Shown: positions 49,701 through 59,679 of the stretch, piece by piece
Numbering within the stretch: the stretch's first letter is position 1
How the letters are laid out: the number at the start of each line of letters is the position of its first letter
Source: Pedobacter puniceum
GTDB lineage: Bacteria; Bacteroidota; Bacteroidia; Sphingobacteriales; Sphingobacteriaceae
Assembly (NCBI RefSeq): GCF_009674685.1
Contig: NZ_WKJI01000001.1
Location: 930,001 to 994,000 of the forward strand
Length of the DNA stretch: 64,000 bases
Direction: 5' to 3'
Program-made: the position numbers and the translations under genes
The notes under the pieces: model-generated
Database searches by the model: none
Told to the model about the DNA's origin: nothing
The model's input: only the letters and a program-made list of their open reading frames with translations

Positions 49701-50260
49701 TCTGCTTCGGTATCTTTTAACTTATTAAAAGTTTGCTTTTTGCGGAGTTTATATTTGGATATTCCTGATGCCTCTTCAAATAAAGCTCTTCTTGAGTTTT
49801 CTTTGTTGGTGATGATTTCATCTATCATTTTTAACTCGATGATAGAGTAGGAGTCTGGCCCGATACCAGTATCTAAAAATAAATCGGTAATATCTTTTAG
49901 CCTACATTGTACATCGTTTAAACGATATTCTGATTCGCCCGTACGATAAAGTTTACGGGTTATGGTTACCTGCGAAAAGTCTGTCGGCAGGATGTTTTTG
50001 GTATTGTCAAAAGTTAAAGATACTTCAGCAAGGTTTGCAGGTTTTCTGGATTTTGTGCCGTTGAAGATGATGTTTTCCATTTTCTCTGATCGCAGCATTC
50101 TGGTACTTTGCTCGCCCAAAACCCATCTGATAGCATCTACCACGTTAGATTTACCACAACCATTTGGCCCTACAATAGCGGTTACGCCTTCATTAAAGTT
50201 GATGGTAATCTTATCTCCAAAACTCTTAAAACCCTTAATTTCTAATTTGTTTAACTGCAT
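46724..50260 (-). CDS. smc: Chromosome segregation protein SMC
   Basis: [47 protein letters not shown]; coiled coil; [39 protein letters not shown]. Confidence 0.97.
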   Translation of the reverse strand: [1178 protein letters not shown]

Positions 50261-50323
50261 GCGTTAATAAAAACAGTGTATCTTTTTAATTCCTCAAAAC
50301 TAATTAATTTCTTAATTTGCAGT

Positions 50324-50779
50324 ATGGAAAACCTCATATACATTTTAGCACCTATCGCACTTTTTCTCTTTAAAGCTTACCAAAACTTCCAAAAAGAGCA
50401 AGAGAAGGCTAGAAAACGTAATTTAAGCATCCCAGAACAGCCAGAAATTACGGTTAAAGATGAGGTACAAACCCAACCTATGATAGAAGAGCGTACTGAG
50501 GCTACCGAACTTAAACCTGATTATAAACTTTCTAAGCCAGAAAAATACGAAAAAGAACAGTATGAACGTATGGTTTACGAAAGATTAAGATCTACAGATA
50601 AGAAACCTGCTGATTATTATAATCCTGAAATCCCTAGTGCAGAAGTTATAGAAAACAGGGCTATCCACGAAAAACATAAACATGGTATTTCACAACCCAA
50701 AAAAGAAGAACAAGAAAGCTACGACTTTGATTTAAGACAAGCCGTTATTAATGAAGCGATATTGAAAAGACCTTATTAG
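50324..50779 (+). CDS. Hypothetical protein with N-terminal TM helix and charged tail
   Basis: Start at MENLIYILAPIALFLFKAYQNF (50324); divergent from smc. Confidence 0.55.
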   Translation: MENLIYILAPIALFLFKAYQNFQKEQEKARKRNLSIPEQPEITVKDEVQTQPMIEERTEATELKPDYKLSKPEKYEKEQYERMVYERLRSTDKKPADYYNPEIPSAEVIENRAIHEKHKHGISQPKKEEQESYDFDLRQAVINEAILKRPY

Positions 50780-50840
50780 GTGGTTAGTTAGTTATATGGT
50801 TGGTTTGTTAGTTTGTTAGGTGGTTAGATTGTTAGGGCCG
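50777..50840. repeat. Second TTAGTTTGTTAGGTGGTTAG repeat tract
   Basis: AGGTGGTTAGTTAGTTATATGGTTGGTTTGTTAGTTTGTTAGGTGGTTAGATTGTTAGGGCC, as at 16500-16610. Confidence 0.65.
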
Positions 50841-51172
50841 TTATTTCGATGAGGAACGAAGAAGTAAGCTGTTTTTATTGATTGAAGGATTGAATTTCTA
50901 TTTATTGATTTTTAAATGAGTGAATGATAGATTGGTTTTTTTGAATTTTTAATTCTCCCTTTTGAATTTCTATTGATTGGTTTTTTTTGAATTTTTAATT
51001 TTCCCTTTTGAATTTTTAATTCTCTTACATTGCGCTCGTTTGTAACGAGTGCTTAACATGGTTTAACGATTACATCGTTTATTTATTTAACCACAGAGCC
51101 GGATAAAGACTTATTGATTGATTTTTGATTGAGTGATTTTTTAATTTTTACTTTTGAATTTTTAATTTCTCC

Positions 51173-51694
51173 TCACTGCTTAGCTGCATTAAACAAAGCT
51201 TTTAGTTCTGTAGCATCATCAGGATTCATTTTTCCTGATAAGATAAGTCGTAACTGTCTGCGTCTTAAAGCGCCATCATAAAGTGCTTTTTCTTCATCAG
51301 ATTCTGGAATTAACTCTGGAACAGGAACTGTTTTACCTTCATCATTTAAAGCTACGAAAGTATAATAAGCCTCGTTAGATTTGATACGTGTTCCTGACGG
51401 AATGTTTTCTGCCCAAACATCTAACCTAACTTCAACAGAAGTATGGAAAGCCCTTGTAACTTTGGCATTTATCGTTACCACATCGCCCAATTTTATAGGC
51501 TGCTTAAAAGAAACATTATCTACAGAAGCGGTTACCACAATACGGTTGCTATGTCTTTGTGCAGAAATTGCAGCCGCAATATCCATCCAATGTAATAAAC
51601 GACCACCCATTAAATTGTTTAGGGTATTGGTGTCATTGGGTAATACCAACTCGTTCATGGTAATTAATGAATCTTTTGCTTTCTTGCCGCTCAT
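51173..51694 (-). CDS. Acyl-CoA thioesterase (hotdog fold)
   Basis: NLMGGRLLHWMDIAAAISAQRHSNRIVVTASVDNVSFKQPIKLGDVVTINAKVTRAFHTSVEVRLDVWAE. Confidence 0.9.
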   Translation of the reverse strand: MSGKKAKDSLITMNELVLPNDTNTLNNLMGGRLLHWMDIAAAISAQRHSNRIVVTASVDNVSFKQPIKLGDVVTINAKVTRAFHTSVEVRLDVWAENIPSGTRIKSNEAYYTFVALNDEGKTVPVPELIPESDEEKALYDGALRRRQLRLILSGKMNPDDATELKALFNAAKQ

Positions 51695-51699
51695 ATATT

Positions 51700-53022
51700 T
51701 TAGTTTGTTCTGGGTAATTGTCTGCTGTTTAATTCTCTAAAGGCTATTAATTCTTCAAATCTTGAAGCTGGGGCCCTATAATAAACCATTATTTGATAAT
51801 CATTCTCGGTTTCAAAAAAAGAACCATCAAAAGCATTATCATTGATGATTTTGCCATCTTCTGTAGCCCAAGTGTATTTATAATCATAAACACCTTGCTT
51901 TAAAAGCATCGTTTTTGAAAATTGTTTGCTTTCAGGATTATAAATCAATCTGCTATCTGCATTTTTTTGGTAAGCATTAAACTGCCCAATGATGTAAGCA
52001 TGTCCGTTTGCATCTGGCTCTTCGGCGTTTAAGGTAAAAGTTACAGCTGCGTAATCACCAGCATAGTCATCACTATTACCATCTTGATTGATGATGTAAA
52101 ACTTGCCATTTTCATCAAACTGATAGGAATAGTTTGGCGTATTTAAAACAGCATCAGGAAATAATAAAATTCTATATAAGCTATCTAGAACAATTTGCCC
52201 TACTCGTTCTGATTTAAACCTTAAACTTCTGGTATCAAACCTTCTAAACTCATTAGCGCCATCAAAATCATTAGTTAAATTATCTGCATAAACCAATAAG
52301 TTGTTTCTTACAAAAAGAGGTTTATTGATGGTTTTGATTAAATCTGTACGGTTATTTTTTAAGGTAACGATTCTAATTTCCTGATAAGGATTTTGAATAG
52401 CCAAACCCGGATGCGCAACATTGATATTAATTTTCTGACGCTCATCTCTTTTAGCTACAATTGCAGATTGTGTAATTTCTGCTTGTACATTAACCTTTGC
52501 TTGTACAATATATAACCTTCTGCTGATGAGTATTTTACGCTGGTCGCCATCTTCATAAACTTTAAGTAAGTAATTACCAGATATTTTAGGGATGATACTG
52601 CTATTGGGCAAGCTTAACTCGTAATGCGTATAGCTAATAAAAGTTCCAAAGGAATATCTAAAGTTATTAATACGCTCTTCGGTAAAGCTTTGCAAATACT
52701 CAATAGGAGATAAGGACGAAGGTTTCCAATCAGCATCGCAATGTTCTAGTGTGTAAAACAAATTTCTACTTCCACCACGTAAATCATCAAACTTTAAAAT
52801 AATTTGCTGACTGCTACCTAAATTTAAAACCGGAAAGCTTTGGTCTTTCTCGGCATTAAAAAACTCTACACTTTTAATCTCTGGGATATAATTTTTATTA
52901 TCATAAACCGTCACAGATTCTGGCGTAGGAGCAACAAAAGCCCTAACTTTTTTAGGTTTCTTTTGTGCAAAAGAAGATAAACTTAATAGCGTTAAAAACA
53001 GATATATCAAACTCTTTCTCAT
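51700..53022 (-). CDS. DUF5103 / type IX secretion plug-like protein
   Basis: Signal peptide; [53 protein letters not shown]. Confidence 0.8.
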   Translation of the reverse strand: MRKSLIYLFLTLLSLSSFAQKKPKKVRAFVAPTPESVTVYDNKNYIPEIKSVEFFNAEKDQSFPVLNLGSSQQIILKFDDLRGGSRNLFYTLEHCDADWKPSSLSPIEYLQSFTEERINNFRYSFGTFISYTHYELSLPNSSIIPKISGNYLLKVYEDGDQRKILISRRLYIVQAKVNVQAEITQSAIVAKRDERQKININVAHPGLAIQNPYQEIRIVTLKNNRTDLIKTINKPLFVRNNLLVYADNLTNDFDGANEFRRFDTRSLRFKSERVGQIVLDSLYRILLFPDAVLNTPNYSYQFDENGKFYIINQDGNSDDYAGDYAAVTFTLNAEEPDANGHAYIIGQFNAYQKNADSRLIYNPESKQFSKTMLLKQGVYDYKYTWATEDGKIINDNAFDGSFFETENDYQIMVYYRAPASRFEELIAFRELNSRQLPRTN

Positions 53023-53043
53023 ACCATTAAGTTTATTTAATAT

Positions 53044-54963
53044 TTAGCCTTCCAAAATTAAAATCTCATCAGCCAGTTGCTCCCAATGTAATTGTAAAGC
53101 ACCTAACTGTTCTTTTAATTGATAATAACGCTCGTTAACCTCTTTTAATTTTTGAGGATTACTATAAACTTCTTCTTTGGCAATTTCAGCTTCAGCTTCT
53201 TTCACCAATTTATCTTGTGCTGCTACATCATCTTCAAGCTTTTGCAATTGCTGATTTAGCTTTTTCAGTTGTTTAGCTTTATCATCAGAAACTTGTGGCT
53301 TAGCTTCTTCTTTCTTTGCCTTTTCTACTTTAGCATGTTTAATGCCTCCACCCGGAACAATCTCTTTTGCTCTTCTGGCTTGCCATTCTTCATACTCGGC
53401 ATAAGTACCCGGATATTCTTTAATTTGTTTATCCTCAATAAACCAAATTTTATTAGCCACATTGTCTAAGAAATACCTATCGTGAGAAACAGCTATAAAA
53501 GTACCTTCATATTGCTGTAAGGCTTGTATTAAGATGTTTACCGATTGTATATCTAGGTGGTTGGTAGGCTCATCCAGAATCAAGAAATTAGAATCCGTAG
53601 TTAAGGATTTAGCCAAGGCAACCCTAGATTTTTCGCCTCCAGATAATACCCTAATTTTCTTAAATACATCATCACCAGAAAAAAGGAAACATCCTAAAAT
53701 AGAGCGTAGCTCGGTATCAGAATGTTTAGGTGCAAAAGCCTGTAATTCTTCTAAAATAGCATTATCTAAGTGTAAAGATTCTAACTGGTGCTGTGCAAAA
53801 AAGGTTGTGGTAACGTTATGCCCGGTTTCACATTTACCGCTAAAAGCTTCTGTACCTGCGATAATTCTTAATAGGGTAGACTTACCCTTACCATTAGCTC
53901 CAATTAAAGCTATTTTATCTCCTTTTTCTATTACTGCCTCGGCGTTTTCTAAAATATCTATAGTTGGGTAGCTTTTAGATGCATTTTCTATTCTGATAAC
54001 ATGCCTTCCTGAAGGTTTAGAGAATTTAAACCTGAAGTTTACGGTAGGGTTATCATCGTCAACATCCTCAACACGCTCCATTTTATCTAAAGCTTTCATT
54101 CTGGATTGAGCCATCTTTGCTTTAGATGCTTTAGCTTTAAAACGTTCTATCAAACGCTCTTCTTGCTTAATTTTAGCTTGTTGGTTTTTAAATTCGCCTT
54201 TTTGAATTTCTGCTCTTAAAGCTTTTTCTTCTAAATAGAACGAGTAATTACCAGAATAGATGGTTAATTTACCTTTACGAGATTCTACAATACGGTTTAC
54301 AATTCTATCTAAGAAATACCTATCGTGAGATACAATCACAATTGCACCTTCAAAGCTATTTAAATAAGTTTCTAACCACTTGATAGAAGGTAAATCCATG
54401 TGGTTGGTAGGCTCATCCAGCAATAAAATATCAGGGTTCTGTAGTAATATTTTAGCTAACATGACACGCATACGCCAACCTCCAGAGAAGGTGTTTAATG
54501 GCCTGTGTTGGTCTTCTGTACTAAAACCCAATCCGGCTAAAATCTCATTGGCTCTATACTCAATATTATAACCGTCTAAAGCCTCAAATTCTTGTTGTTT
54601 ATCACTTAATTTATTGATGAGTTCGTCTGAATAATCAGTTTCAATCTTCTTAAGTAATACTTCAATTTCATCATGCAGCTGGTTTTGACGCTCAAAAGCT
54701 TCCATAGCTACGTGTAAAATGGTATGATGAGAATCGTAAGAAAGTAAATCTTGGTTAAGGTAACCTATTTTGATGTCTTTAGACATAGAAACAGTACCTT
54801 CAGAAGGCGTATATTCGCCAACGATAATTTTTAAAAGTGTAGATTTTCCGGTTCCATTAGCACCAATTAAACCTATTTTTTCTCCTGGTTTGATATGCCA
54901 GTTAGCTTCTTCATACAAAGCTCTTGAACCTATACGGAAAGTTAAATTATTTATTGCAATCAT
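53044..54963 (-). CDS. ABC-F family ATPase
   Basis: Two Walker A motifs (GANGTGKSTLL, GANGKGKSTLL), LLLDEPTNHMD and LILDEPTNHLD, interdomain linker, C-terminal coiled coil. Confidence 0.95.
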   Translation of the reverse strand: MIAINNLTFRIGSRALYEEANWHIKPGEKIGLIGANGTGKSTLLKIIVGEYTPSEGTVSMSKDIKIGYLNQDLLSYDSHHTILHVAMEAFERQNQLHDEIEVLLKKIETDYSDELINKLSDKQQEFEALDGYNIEYRANEILAGLGFSTEDQHRPLNTFSGGWRMRVMLAKILLQNPDILLLDEPTNHMDLPSIKWLETYLNSFEGAIVIVSHDRYFLDRIVNRIVESRKGKLTIYSGNYSFYLEEKALRAEIQKGEFKNQQAKIKQEERLIERFKAKASKAKMAQSRMKALDKMERVEDVDDDNPTVNFRFKFSKPSGRHVIRIENASKSYPTIDILENAEAVIEKGDKIALIGANGKGKSTLLRIIAGTEAFSGKCETGHNVTTTFFAQHQLESLHLDNAILEELQAFAPKHSDTELRSILGCFLFSGDDVFKKIRVLSGGEKSRVALAKSLTTDSNFLILDEPTNHLDIQSVNILIQALQQYEGTFIAVSHDRYFLDNVANKIWFIEDKQIKEYPGTYAEYEEWQARRAKEIVPGGGIKHAKVEKAKKEEAKPQVSDDKAKQLKKLNQQLQKLEDDVAAQDKLVKEAEAEIAKEEVYSNPQKLKEVNERYYQLKEQLGALQLHWEQLADEILILEG

Positions 54964-55017
54964 TTGGGCGCAAAGGTACGCAATTTTAGATAGCTTTTAT
55001 TTCAGATTTCTGTTACA

Positions 55018-55407
55018 CTAACACTCGTAAAATTCTATAGGTAATCCATCAGGATCAGCAATAAAAGTGAATTTTTTACCAGTAAATTCATCTATTCTAA
55101 TATCCTCAACTTTAATGTTCTGATTTTCTAGTGTTAACTTAACATTCTCCAAATCATCAACAGCAAATGCCAAATGTCTTAGTCCGCAAGCTTCAGGAAA
55201 TGATGAGCGTAGAGGAGGTTCAGGAAAAGAAAATAATTCTATACAATAATTATTTCCCAAGGCTAAATCTAGTTTGTAAGAATCTCTAGCCTCGCGGTAT
55301 ACTTCTCTTACAATTTTAAATCCCAATATTTGAGTGTAAAAATGCTTTGAAACAGAATAATTACTACAAATAATGGCAATATGATGAATATTTTTGAGCG
55401 ATAACAT
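55018..55407 (-). CDS. VOC-family (glyoxalase-like) protein
   Basis: IHHIAIICSNYSVSKHFYTQILGFKIVREVYRE...LRHLAFAVDDLE...FIADPDGLPIEFYE. Confidence 0.9.
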   Translation of the reverse strand: MLSLKNIHHIAIICSNYSVSKHFYTQILGFKIVREVYREARDSYKLDLALGNNYCIELFSFPEPPLRSSFPEACGLRHLAFAVDDLENVKLTLENQNIKVEDIRIDEFTGKKFTFIADPDGLPIEFYEC

Positions 55408-55416
55408 TAGTAAATA

Positions 55417-56391
55417 TTAATTATCTCTCAACATCAGCATATCCGCAAACTCTTTTAAAACAGATTTTCTTTCTTCATCAACTGCAATTTTGTCTAAAGA
55501 AGCTAAGCCTTTAGCTGCATAGTTTTCCATTTCTTTTTTAGCAATTTCCTGAATATTTAAACTGTTATAAATAGCGGTAACGGCTGTAACCTTCTCTTGT
55601 GGGTTAAATGTGGTTTTACTTAGCCAATTTTGAAGCTCTTCTTTTTGTGCTCCTTGCGCAAGCTCTAAAGCTCTTATCAGTAAAAAGGTTTTTTTATTAG
55701 AAATGATATCTCCGCCTACTTGTTTTCCAAATTTCTCTGGGTCGCCATAAACATCTAAAATATCATCTTGAAGCTGAAAAGCAATTCCTAGTTTCTCACC
55801 AAAATCATACAATAACTGAGCGTCATTTTCTGCTGCTTCGCCAATTAAAGCACCAATTTTTAATGCTCCGCCCAATAAAACAGCTGTCTTAAGTCTTATC
55901 ATGTTGATGTATTCATCAACTTTTACTTCCTGATAGTTTTCAAAGTTCATATCAATTTGCTGACCTTCACAAACACCAACGGCAGTATCATTAAATATCT
56001 TTAAAATATCTGGTAGGATAGCAGTTTTAACCTGCATAATGAGTTTATAAGCTTCTACCAGCATCACATCTCCGGAAAGGATAGCCACAGCCTCATTCCA
56101 CTTGGCATGTACCGTAGGATTTCCTCTTCTTAAAGGTGCTTTATCCATGATATCATCATGCATTAAGGTGAAATTATGGAAAACTTCTATCGCTAAAGCT
56201 GGTTTAATGGCCTTTTCAACATCGCCTTTGAATAAGTCTGTAGCCATTAACAACAAAGCAGGTCTTAACCTTTTACCACCTAAATTCATGAGATAGCTGA
56301 TAGGCTCATACAGTTCTGATGGGTTTACAGGATATTTTTGTTGAGCTATAGCTCTGGTGATTAATTGTTGAAGATTAGAAATGCTGTACAT
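55417..56391 (-). CDS. Polyprenyl synthetase
   Basis: GGKRLRPALLLMA, LMHDDIMDKAPLRRGNPTVH, QLQDDILDVYGDPEKFGKQVGGDI. Confidence 0.95.
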   Translation of the reverse strand: MYSISNLQQLITRAIAQQKYPVNPSELYEPISYLMNLGGKRLRPALLLMATDLFKGDVEKAIKPALAIEVFHNFTLMHDDIMDKAPLRRGNPTVHAKWNEAVAILSGDVMLVEAYKLIMQVKTAILPDILKIFNDTAVGVCEGQQIDMNFENYQEVKVDEYINMIRLKTAVLLGGALKIGALIGEAAENDAQLLYDFGEKLGIAFQLQDDILDVYGDPEKFGKQVGGDIISNKKTFLLIRALELAQGAQKEELQNWLSKTTFNPQEKVTAVTAIYNSLNIQEIAKKEMENYAAKGLASLDKIAVDEERKSVLKEFADMLMLRDN

Positions 56392-56412
56392 TTAACTGTA
56401 AAAGATAATGGA

Positions 56413-58542
56413 TTAGGAAATTAACGTAAAGTCTATTTGTCTCTTGCTTAAATCTACTCTTTTTACCCTGATACTCACTTCATCACCCAACTGATAGATT
56501 TTCTTTTTTCTTTGCCCAATAATACAATAATTTTTCTCGTCTAAGGTATAGAAATCATCAGAAATATCTCTCAGCCTAATCATTCCCTCACATTTATTCT
56601 CTTCAATTTCCACATACATTCCCCACTCAGTTACACCAGAAACTATCCCCAAATAGGTTTGCCCGATGTTATCTTGCAAAAATTCTGCTTGTTTATATTT
56701 GATAGAAGCTCTTTCTGCATCGGCAGCCTTTTTCTCCATTTGGGAAGCATGCTGACAAAGTTTTTCGTAATGTTCTGCACTGGCATTGGCACCACCGTCT
56801 AAATAATGTTGTAGTAAACGGTGTGTCATCACATCGGGGTAACGACGAATAGGAGAGGTGAAGTGCGTGTAAAAATCAAATGCTAAACCATAATGACTGC
56901 TACTTTTTGTGGTGTAAATAGCTTTCGCCATAGAGCGGATGGCTAATTGAGTTAATACATTTTGTTCTTTTTTACCTTCAATATCTGCCATTAATTTGTT
57001 TAAGGACCTGGCTGTATCTCGGTCTGATTTGGTAGAGATTTTATGCCCAAATTTTAAAGCAAACTGAGAGAAATTGGCTAAGCTTTCTGGTTTTGGCGAA
57101 TCATGAGCCCGGTAAACAAAGGTTAATTTGTTTTTTCCTTTTCCTTTTTTAGCGATAAACTCGGCGACTCTTCTGTTGGCTAGCAACATAAAATCTTCGA
57201 TAAGTTTATGTGCATCTTTACGTTCTTTGATATAAACGCCAGTAGGCTTGCCTTTATCATCAAGTTTAAATTTAACTTCGGTAGATTCAAAACTGATAGC
57301 ACCATGTTTAAACTTACGGTCTCTAAGTTTATAAGCTAAATCATTTAAAGTCAATATCTCATCAACAAAATCACCTGTTTTTTGCTCGATAATTTCTTGT
57401 ACTTCTTCATAAGCAAAACGTCTATCAGAGTAAATAACAGTTCTACCAAACCATTCATTCTGGATATTTGCTTCTGTATCTAATTCGAAAACAGCAGAAA
57501 AACATAGCTTTTCTTCTTTTGGTCGTAAAGAACATAAACCATTTGATAAACGCTCTGGCAACATTGGTATCACCCTGTCTACCAAATAAACGGAAGTTCC
57601 TCTGTCAAAAGCTTCTTTATCTAATTCTGTTTCTGGTATGACATAATGAGAAACATCTGCAATATGAACACCTACCTCATAGTTTCCATTTTCTAATTGT
57701 CGGAAAGAGATCGCATCATCAAAATCTTTCGCATCAAAAGGATCTATGGTAAAGGTGGTGATTTTTCTAAAATCTCTTCTTTTAGCTATCTCTTCTTTAG
57801 AAATCTGGTCTGATATAGCATTAGCTTCTTTTTCTACTACTTCAGGAAAAGCCAATGGGAAGCCATATTCTGCTAGAATGGCGTTCATTTCGGTGTCATT
57901 CTCACCTTGTTTTCCTAAAATACTTTTGATAATACCTACTGGGTTTTTAGCGCCATCAGGCCAATCAACAATTCTTGCTAATGCTTTTACACCGTTTCTG
58001 GCGCCATTTAAATCCTCTAAAGGGATAAAAATATCGTGAAGCATTTTTCTATCATCAGGAATGAAAAACGCAAAATGCTGAGATACTTTTACCAAACCTG
58101 TAAATTCTAATTTAGCTCTGGTGATGATTTCTACTACTTCACCTTCTTTACGCTTACCTTTTTTGCTGGCGTAAACATATAGTTTTACAATATCGCCATG
58201 TAAAGCAGTTCTTAACTTACGTGGAGCTATATAAATATCATTTTCAAAGGTATCATCAGGGATTAAAAATGCAGAGCCATCATTGGCCATATCAATTTTA
58301 CCGGTAACAAAGGTTTTAATCTCATGTAATTGATATTTGCCTTTCTCTTTTTCTATAAACAAACCTTCTTTGGTAACATCTTTAAGAACGTCGTATATAG
58401 TTTTTTTTGATTCTGGATCACTGATATTTAGTTTAGCTGCTACTTGTTTATAATTGAGAGGCTTATTACCGTTTTTTTCAAAAATATCGGTGATAAGCTG
58501 TGTAAGAACATGTTTGATATTATTTCCTTTTTGGTTAGACAT
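56413..58542 (-). CDS. rnr: Ribonuclease R
   Basis: TIDPFDAKDFDDAISF, GVHIADVSHYV, HFTSPIRRYPDVMTHRLLQ, C-terminal S1 domain. Confidence 0.96.
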   Translation of the reverse strand: MSNQKGNNIKHVLTQLITDIFEKNGNKPLNYKQVAAKLNISDPESKKTIYDVLKDVTKEGLFIEKEKGKYQLHEIKTFVTGKIDMANDGSAFLIPDDTFENDIYIAPRKLRTALHGDIVKLYVYASKKGKRKEGEVVEIITRAKLEFTGLVKVSQHFAFFIPDDRKMLHDIFIPLEDLNGARNGVKALARIVDWPDGAKNPVGIIKSILGKQGENDTEMNAILAEYGFPLAFPEVVEKEANAISDQISKEEIAKRRDFRKITTFTIDPFDAKDFDDAISFRQLENGNYEVGVHIADVSHYVIPETELDKEAFDRGTSVYLVDRVIPMLPERLSNGLCSLRPKEEKLCFSAVFELDTEANIQNEWFGRTVIYSDRRFAYEEVQEIIEQKTGDFVDEILTLNDLAYKLRDRKFKHGAISFESTEVKFKLDDKGKPTGVYIKERKDAHKLIEDFMLLANRRVAEFIAKKGKGKNKLTFVYRAHDSPKPESLANFSQFALKFGHKISTKSDRDTARSLNKLMADIEGKKEQNVLTQLAIRSMAKAIYTTKSSSHYGLAFDFYTHFTSPIRRYPDVMTHRLLQHYLDGGANASAEHYEKLCQHASQMEKKAADAERASIKYKQAEFLQDNIGQTYLGIVSGVTEWGMYVEIEENKCEGMIRLRDISDDFYTLDEKNYCIIGQRKKKIYQLGDEVSIRVKRVDLSKRQIDFTLIS

Positions 58543-58746
58543 ATTGTGACGTGTTTGTTCTAAATATAGTCTTAAAAGCTTAAATTGAGGATTAAGTTTT
58601 AAAGAATTTTTAGATTTTGGTGAAATTTAGTTAATCGATATCGTTAAATATGATATGACATATCAAAAAACCTACCATTGAAGTATTCATTAAGGTTTAA
58701 AAATAAGATGTTTTTGCTCTAGCGGCAGGTAGTGGTTTCTTTTTTT

Positions 58747-59085
58747 ATTGGCAATTACGCACAAGGCTTTCCGGCCTCATAGGCGGCCAGCCCTAGGCAC
58801 TTTTTTCTTGATAAAAATTGAACAAAAAACGAGGAACGAGTTCATGAATGCCTAAGAAAAACCATAAACAAAAAATGAATAAATCAAGGCTGATGAATAT
58901 TTGTCGTTTCGTCTAAATAAATCTTTAGCCACAATCCTGAGTGGTGTGAAGGGTTTTGCTTGATGATTACTTCTACAACACCCGTCGGATTGTTTTCCGA
59001 CAGTGTTTAATAAAAGTTTATGCAGAAGATTTATTTGACTACACTTCCAAATCTTCATAGGCCGTCTTCGTTCTTAGGAAAGATG
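58747..59085. repeat. Long intergenic repeat, copy B
   Basis: Same block order as 44954-45250, with extra sequence (GAACAAAAAACGAGGAACGAGTTC...) inserted after CACTTTTTTCTTGA. Confidence 0.8.
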
Positions 59086-59490
59086 AATTTTATGTTTATA
59101 GGTAGTTCCTAAATATCCACTTTTTAGGGTCTCTCTACTTTCTACTTTATACTCCGTATTTTTTACTACTAGATAGGAACAAACTTTGATAATAAAACAG
59201 CTTAAACCGAAGCGCATGATCAATCCCCCAGAGCCGGAAAGACGAAAAAACAGTAGCAGAAATTAAAAAATCTTGCACAACCAAGCCTATAGCGAATGCG
59301 GTTTTGCGTTCGAGTTTGTAAAAGCATTCATAAAGCACAAACGAGCAAAAATAAGCGCCAATTGTTTTTTGAGTGTGGGTAGGGTTTGTGCGACAAAGGC
59401 TCCTGCGGGATTGTTCAGGACTTTTGGTTCCTTTTGGTCCCGCAAAAGGAACGAGCCCCGCCGGCGATAGAGGCGGATATTTATGTTTTA

Positions 59491-59543
59491 TAGAGATTGT
59501 GAACTAATTGGCTGTTGCGCACAAGGCTTTCCGGTCTCATAGG
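59491..59543. repeat. Long intergenic repeat, truncated copy C
   Basis: TAGAGATTGTGAACTAATTGGCTGTTGCGCACAAGGCTTTCCGGTCTCATAGG matches the start of copy A. Confidence 0.75.
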
Positions 59544-59650
59544 TCATCGATATAATCGAAAAACCATTTTAAGCACTCGTTGCAAACGAGCGCAAGATGG
59601 TCTTTCTACTTTCTACTCCGTACTTTCTACTTCCAAGACATATAAACAAA

Positions 59651-59674
59651 AAACTCTCCTAAAAAGGAGAGTTT
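59651..59674 (-). terminator. Terminator downstream of murA
   Basis: AAACTCTCCT/AGGAGAGTTT. Confidence 0.75.
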
Positions 59675-59679
59675 GGAAG

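Noticed and set aside
47310-50267. Plus-strand ORFs antisense to smc
   Set aside because: Ser/Phe/Leu-rich shadow ORFs typical of the complement of coiled-coil coding sequence.
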